A stretch of DNA of 64,000 nt from contig NZ_JAHTBN010000004.1 of the NCBI RefSeq assembly GCF_019166065.1, forward strand, positions 62,001 to 126,000. The letters are read 5' to 3'. Numbering within the stretch: the first letter of the stretch is position 1; every line of letters begins with the position of its first letter. A program made the translations under genes and the position numbers. Positions 62,232 through 64,000 of the stretch are shown here, one piece after another. Under the pieces are notes generated by a model, which worked only from the letters and a program-made list of their open reading frames with translations, searched no databases and was not told where the DNA came from. The DNA is from Candidimonas humi (GTDB lineage Bacteria; Pseudomonadota; Gammaproteobacteria; Burkholderiales; Burkholderiaceae_B).

Positions 62232-62942
62232 TCAGTCTGTGGCTGCTTGTGCGCTCATATAGTTTGCGTAGCCTTTGGCCCGCAGTTCGCAGGCGGGGCA
62301 GGCGCCGCAGCCATAGCCCCAGGGATGGCGCTGGCGGCGTTCGCCCAGGTAGCAGGTGTGGGTGCTTTCCTTGATCAATTCCACCAGGAGCCGGCCGCCG
62401 ATTTGCTCCGCCAGCCGCCAGGTCGCGGCCTTGTCCAGCCACATCAGCGGGGTTTCCACGACCAGCGGCATATCCATGCCCAGGCTGAGCGAGACCTGCA
62501 GCGATTTCAAGGTGTTGTCGCGGCAGTCCGGATAGCCCGAATAATCGGTTTCGCACATGCCGCCGACCAGCACCGACAGCCCGCGGCGGTAGGCCAGGGC
62601 CGCGGCAAAGGTGAAGAACAGCAGGTTGCGCCCAGGTACGAAGGTGTTGGGCAGGCCGTTGCGCTCGAACGCGATGCTGGCGTCACGGGTCAGTGCGGTG
62701 TCGCTGAGCCGCCCGAGCACGCCCAGGTCCAGCATGTGATCCTCGCCCAGGCGCTCGGCCCAGTCGGGGCGGCCGGCGCGCAGGGCCTCGAGCACCGTCT
62801 TGCGGCACTCGAGTTCGACGGCATGGCGCTGGCCGTAGTCGAAGCCTATGGTCTCGACCTGCGCATAGCGCTGCAGGGCCCAGGCCAGGCAGGTGGTGGA
62901 GTCCTGGCCTCCGGAAAAGAGTACGAGTGCTTTGTCGTGCAT
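62232..62942 (-). CDS. queC: 7-cyano-7-deazaguanine synthase
   Basis: A 236-residue PP-loop enzyme: [19 protein letters not shown] with SGGQDS as the ATP site. Zinc cysteines appear in [10 protein letters not shown] and [10 protein letters not shown]. It converts carboxy-deazaguanine to preQ0 for queuosine in tRNA. It lies 36 bp after the histidine kinase gene on the minus strand; no other queuosine genes are in the window. Confidence 0.96.
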   Translation of the reverse strand: MHDKALVLFSGGQDSTTCLAWALQRYAQVETIGFDYGQRHAVELECRKTVLEALRAGRPDWAERLGEDHMLDLGVLGRLSDTALTRDASIAFERNGLPNTFVPGRNLLFFTFAAALAYRRGLSVLVGGMCETDYSGYPDCRDNTLKSLQVSLSLGMDMPLVVETPLMWLDKAATWRLAEQIGGRLLVELIKESTHTCYLGERRQRHPWGYGCGACPACELRAKGYANYMSAQAATD

Positions 62943-62978
62943 GATGATCGTGGGGTGTGTCGCGTGTGTATGTATGGA

Positions 62979-64000
62979 TCAGGAGCCTGCCGCGGGCAGC
63001 TCGAAGCTGAACGTGGCCCCTGCGCCGGCGCCTTGCTCCAGGCGGATGTCGCTGCCGTGCAGTTGCAAAATGCGGCGCACGATCAGCAGGCCGAGGCCGC
63101 CGCCTTCGTGGTCGCCGCGGCTGAAGGCCGAAGGCCTCTTGAACAGCGTCTCGCGCAATTCCGCGGGGACGCCGGGGCCTTCGTCGCTGATCCGCACGCC
63201 TACGCTTGCCCCTTGCTTATGCAGGGCCACGCACACAGTGCCGCGGGGCGGGCTGTGGCGGATCGCATTGTCCAGCAGATTGGTCAGCACGCGCTCGATC
63301 ATGCCCAGGTCGGCGGAGACTGCAGGCAGGGGACGCGGCATGTCGGCGCGCAGGCGCAACTGGCGCGCCTCGGCGGCCAGCTCGAATTTCTGGAACACGT
63401 CCTGCACCAGGTCGGCCAGCGAGAAATCTTCTTTCTCGGCCTGCACCAGGCCGGATTCCAGGCGCGCCAGTTCGAACAGTTCCTGGGCCAGGCGGCCCAC
63501 CTTGCGGCTCTGGCCCAGCGCAATCTCGAGATAGCGGCGGCGTTCGGCGGCATCGAGCGTGTCGGCCTTCAGCAGCAGGGTTTCGAGATAGCCATGCAAA
63601 GAAGTCAGCGGCGTGCGCAGGTCGTGCGAAATATTCGCCACCATTTCGCGGCGATCCTGGTCCTGCCGGCTGAGTTCCGCCCATTGGTCGCTGATGCGCT
63701 GCGCCATCTGGCCGAACGCCTGGCGCAGCACCAGGATCTCGTCGCGCTCGCCGCCGTTCAGGGGCGGCGCCGGTGGCAGCACCGCGGCGGAGTCGCCGCT
63801 GTCGAAATCGCGCACCGCTGCGGTCAGCTTGCGCAAGGGCCGGGTAATGAGCTGGAAAGCGACCAGCCCGGCAATCAGGCCCAGCAGCGCCACCAGTGCG
63901 ATCGACCAGATGACGGTATGCAGGGTGGAACTGGCATTCAGGTCGGCGGCCAGGGCGTCGCGATTCTCGCCCATCAGCACCACGTAGATATAGCCATGGT
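62979..64000 (-). CDS. Sensor histidine kinase, N-terminus beyond the window
   Basis: About 340 C-terminal residues are present; the frame stays open through the right edge. In order: end of a periplasmic part, a transmembrane segment (VIWSIALVALLGLIAGLVAFQ), a HAMP linker (RPLRKLTAAVRDFDSG), the phosphoacceptor His in NISHDLRTPLTSLHG, the N box NLLDNAIRHS, and G boxes DEGPGV and GGGLGLLIVRR. It is a class I kinase. Its response regulator is probably encoded just outside the window. A close link to queC is not expected. Confidence 0.9.
   Translation of the reverse strand, partial: HGYIYVVLMGENRDALAADLNASSTLHTVIWSIALVALLGLIAGLVAFQLITRPLRKLTAAVRDFDSGDSAAVLPPAPPLNGGERDEILVLRQAFGQMAQRISDQWAELSRQDQDRREMVANISHDLRTPLTSLHGYLETLLLKADTLDAAERRRYLEIALGQSRKVGRLAQELFELARLESGLVQAEKEDFSLADLVQDVFQKFELAAEARQLRLRADMPRPLPAVSADLGMIERVLTNLLDNAIRHSPPRGTVCVALHKQGASVGVRISDEGPGVPAELRETLFKRPSAFSRGDHEGGGLGLLIVRRILQLHGSDIRLEQGAGAGATFSFELPAAGS

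Overview
The window looks like the chromosome of a GC-rich betaproteobacterium of the order Burkholderiales, most likely family Alcaligenaceae (Bordetella/Achromobacter-like). This rests on gene content and order: rplM-rpsI-argC-erpA-anmK-tyrS, glyA-nrdR-ribD-ribE, nrdA-nrdB with paired NrdR boxes, two orphan Bug-type (TctC) periplasmic binding proteins, and a LivFGMHJ transporter. No database search was possible; names rest on motifs and family knowledge.

Left part (1-16 kb) is mostly accessory. After a cut-off YraQ/ArsP-type permease and a small core pair (ribbon-helix-helix protein, YaiI), a long minus-strand operon runs from 11330 down to 2510. It encodes a CoA-acylating aldehyde dehydrogenase, an acyl-CoA ligase, a sulfonate/taurine-type ABC transporter with two permeases, and an unusual alpha/beta hydrolase. 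A short-chain dehydrogenase converges on its end. A divergent IclR regulator shares a 133-bp control region carrying an 18-bp inverted repeat. The ligase/dehydrogenase pair resembles the SauT/SauS sulfoacetate pathway, so catabolism of an organosulfonate or related carboxylate is a reasonable hypothesis. Then come a Tat-exported metallo-beta-lactamase-fold protein, an intact IS1182-family element with hairpin-rich ends, and a toxin-antitoxin pair with the toxin first.

Middle part (16-40 kb) carries class Ia ribonucleotide reductase under two NrdR boxes (its likely repressor NrdR lies at 50.4 kb), a CopD-like protein, an esterase and an orphan Bug protein, then a Fur-boxed iron-uptake operon efeU-efeO-efeB-efeM. 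After that come gltX, a Pat-type protein acetyltransferase, a carboxylesterase, darP, pmbA and the liv branched-chain amino-acid ABC operon.

Right part (40-64 kb) is largely core: rplM-rpsI behind a long repeat-containing leader, argC, erpA, anmK, an M23 endopeptidase, tyrS, a YbhB protein, glyA-nrdR-ribD-ribE, tRNA-Ser(GGA), a two-gene lipoate ligase, csbD, a triple-PAS LuxR regulator, and queC. A compact choline-sulfate module (Bug binding protein, choline sulfatase, LacI regulator) is preceded by two identical 13-bp operator-like repeats. The window ends inside a sensor histidine kinase gene.
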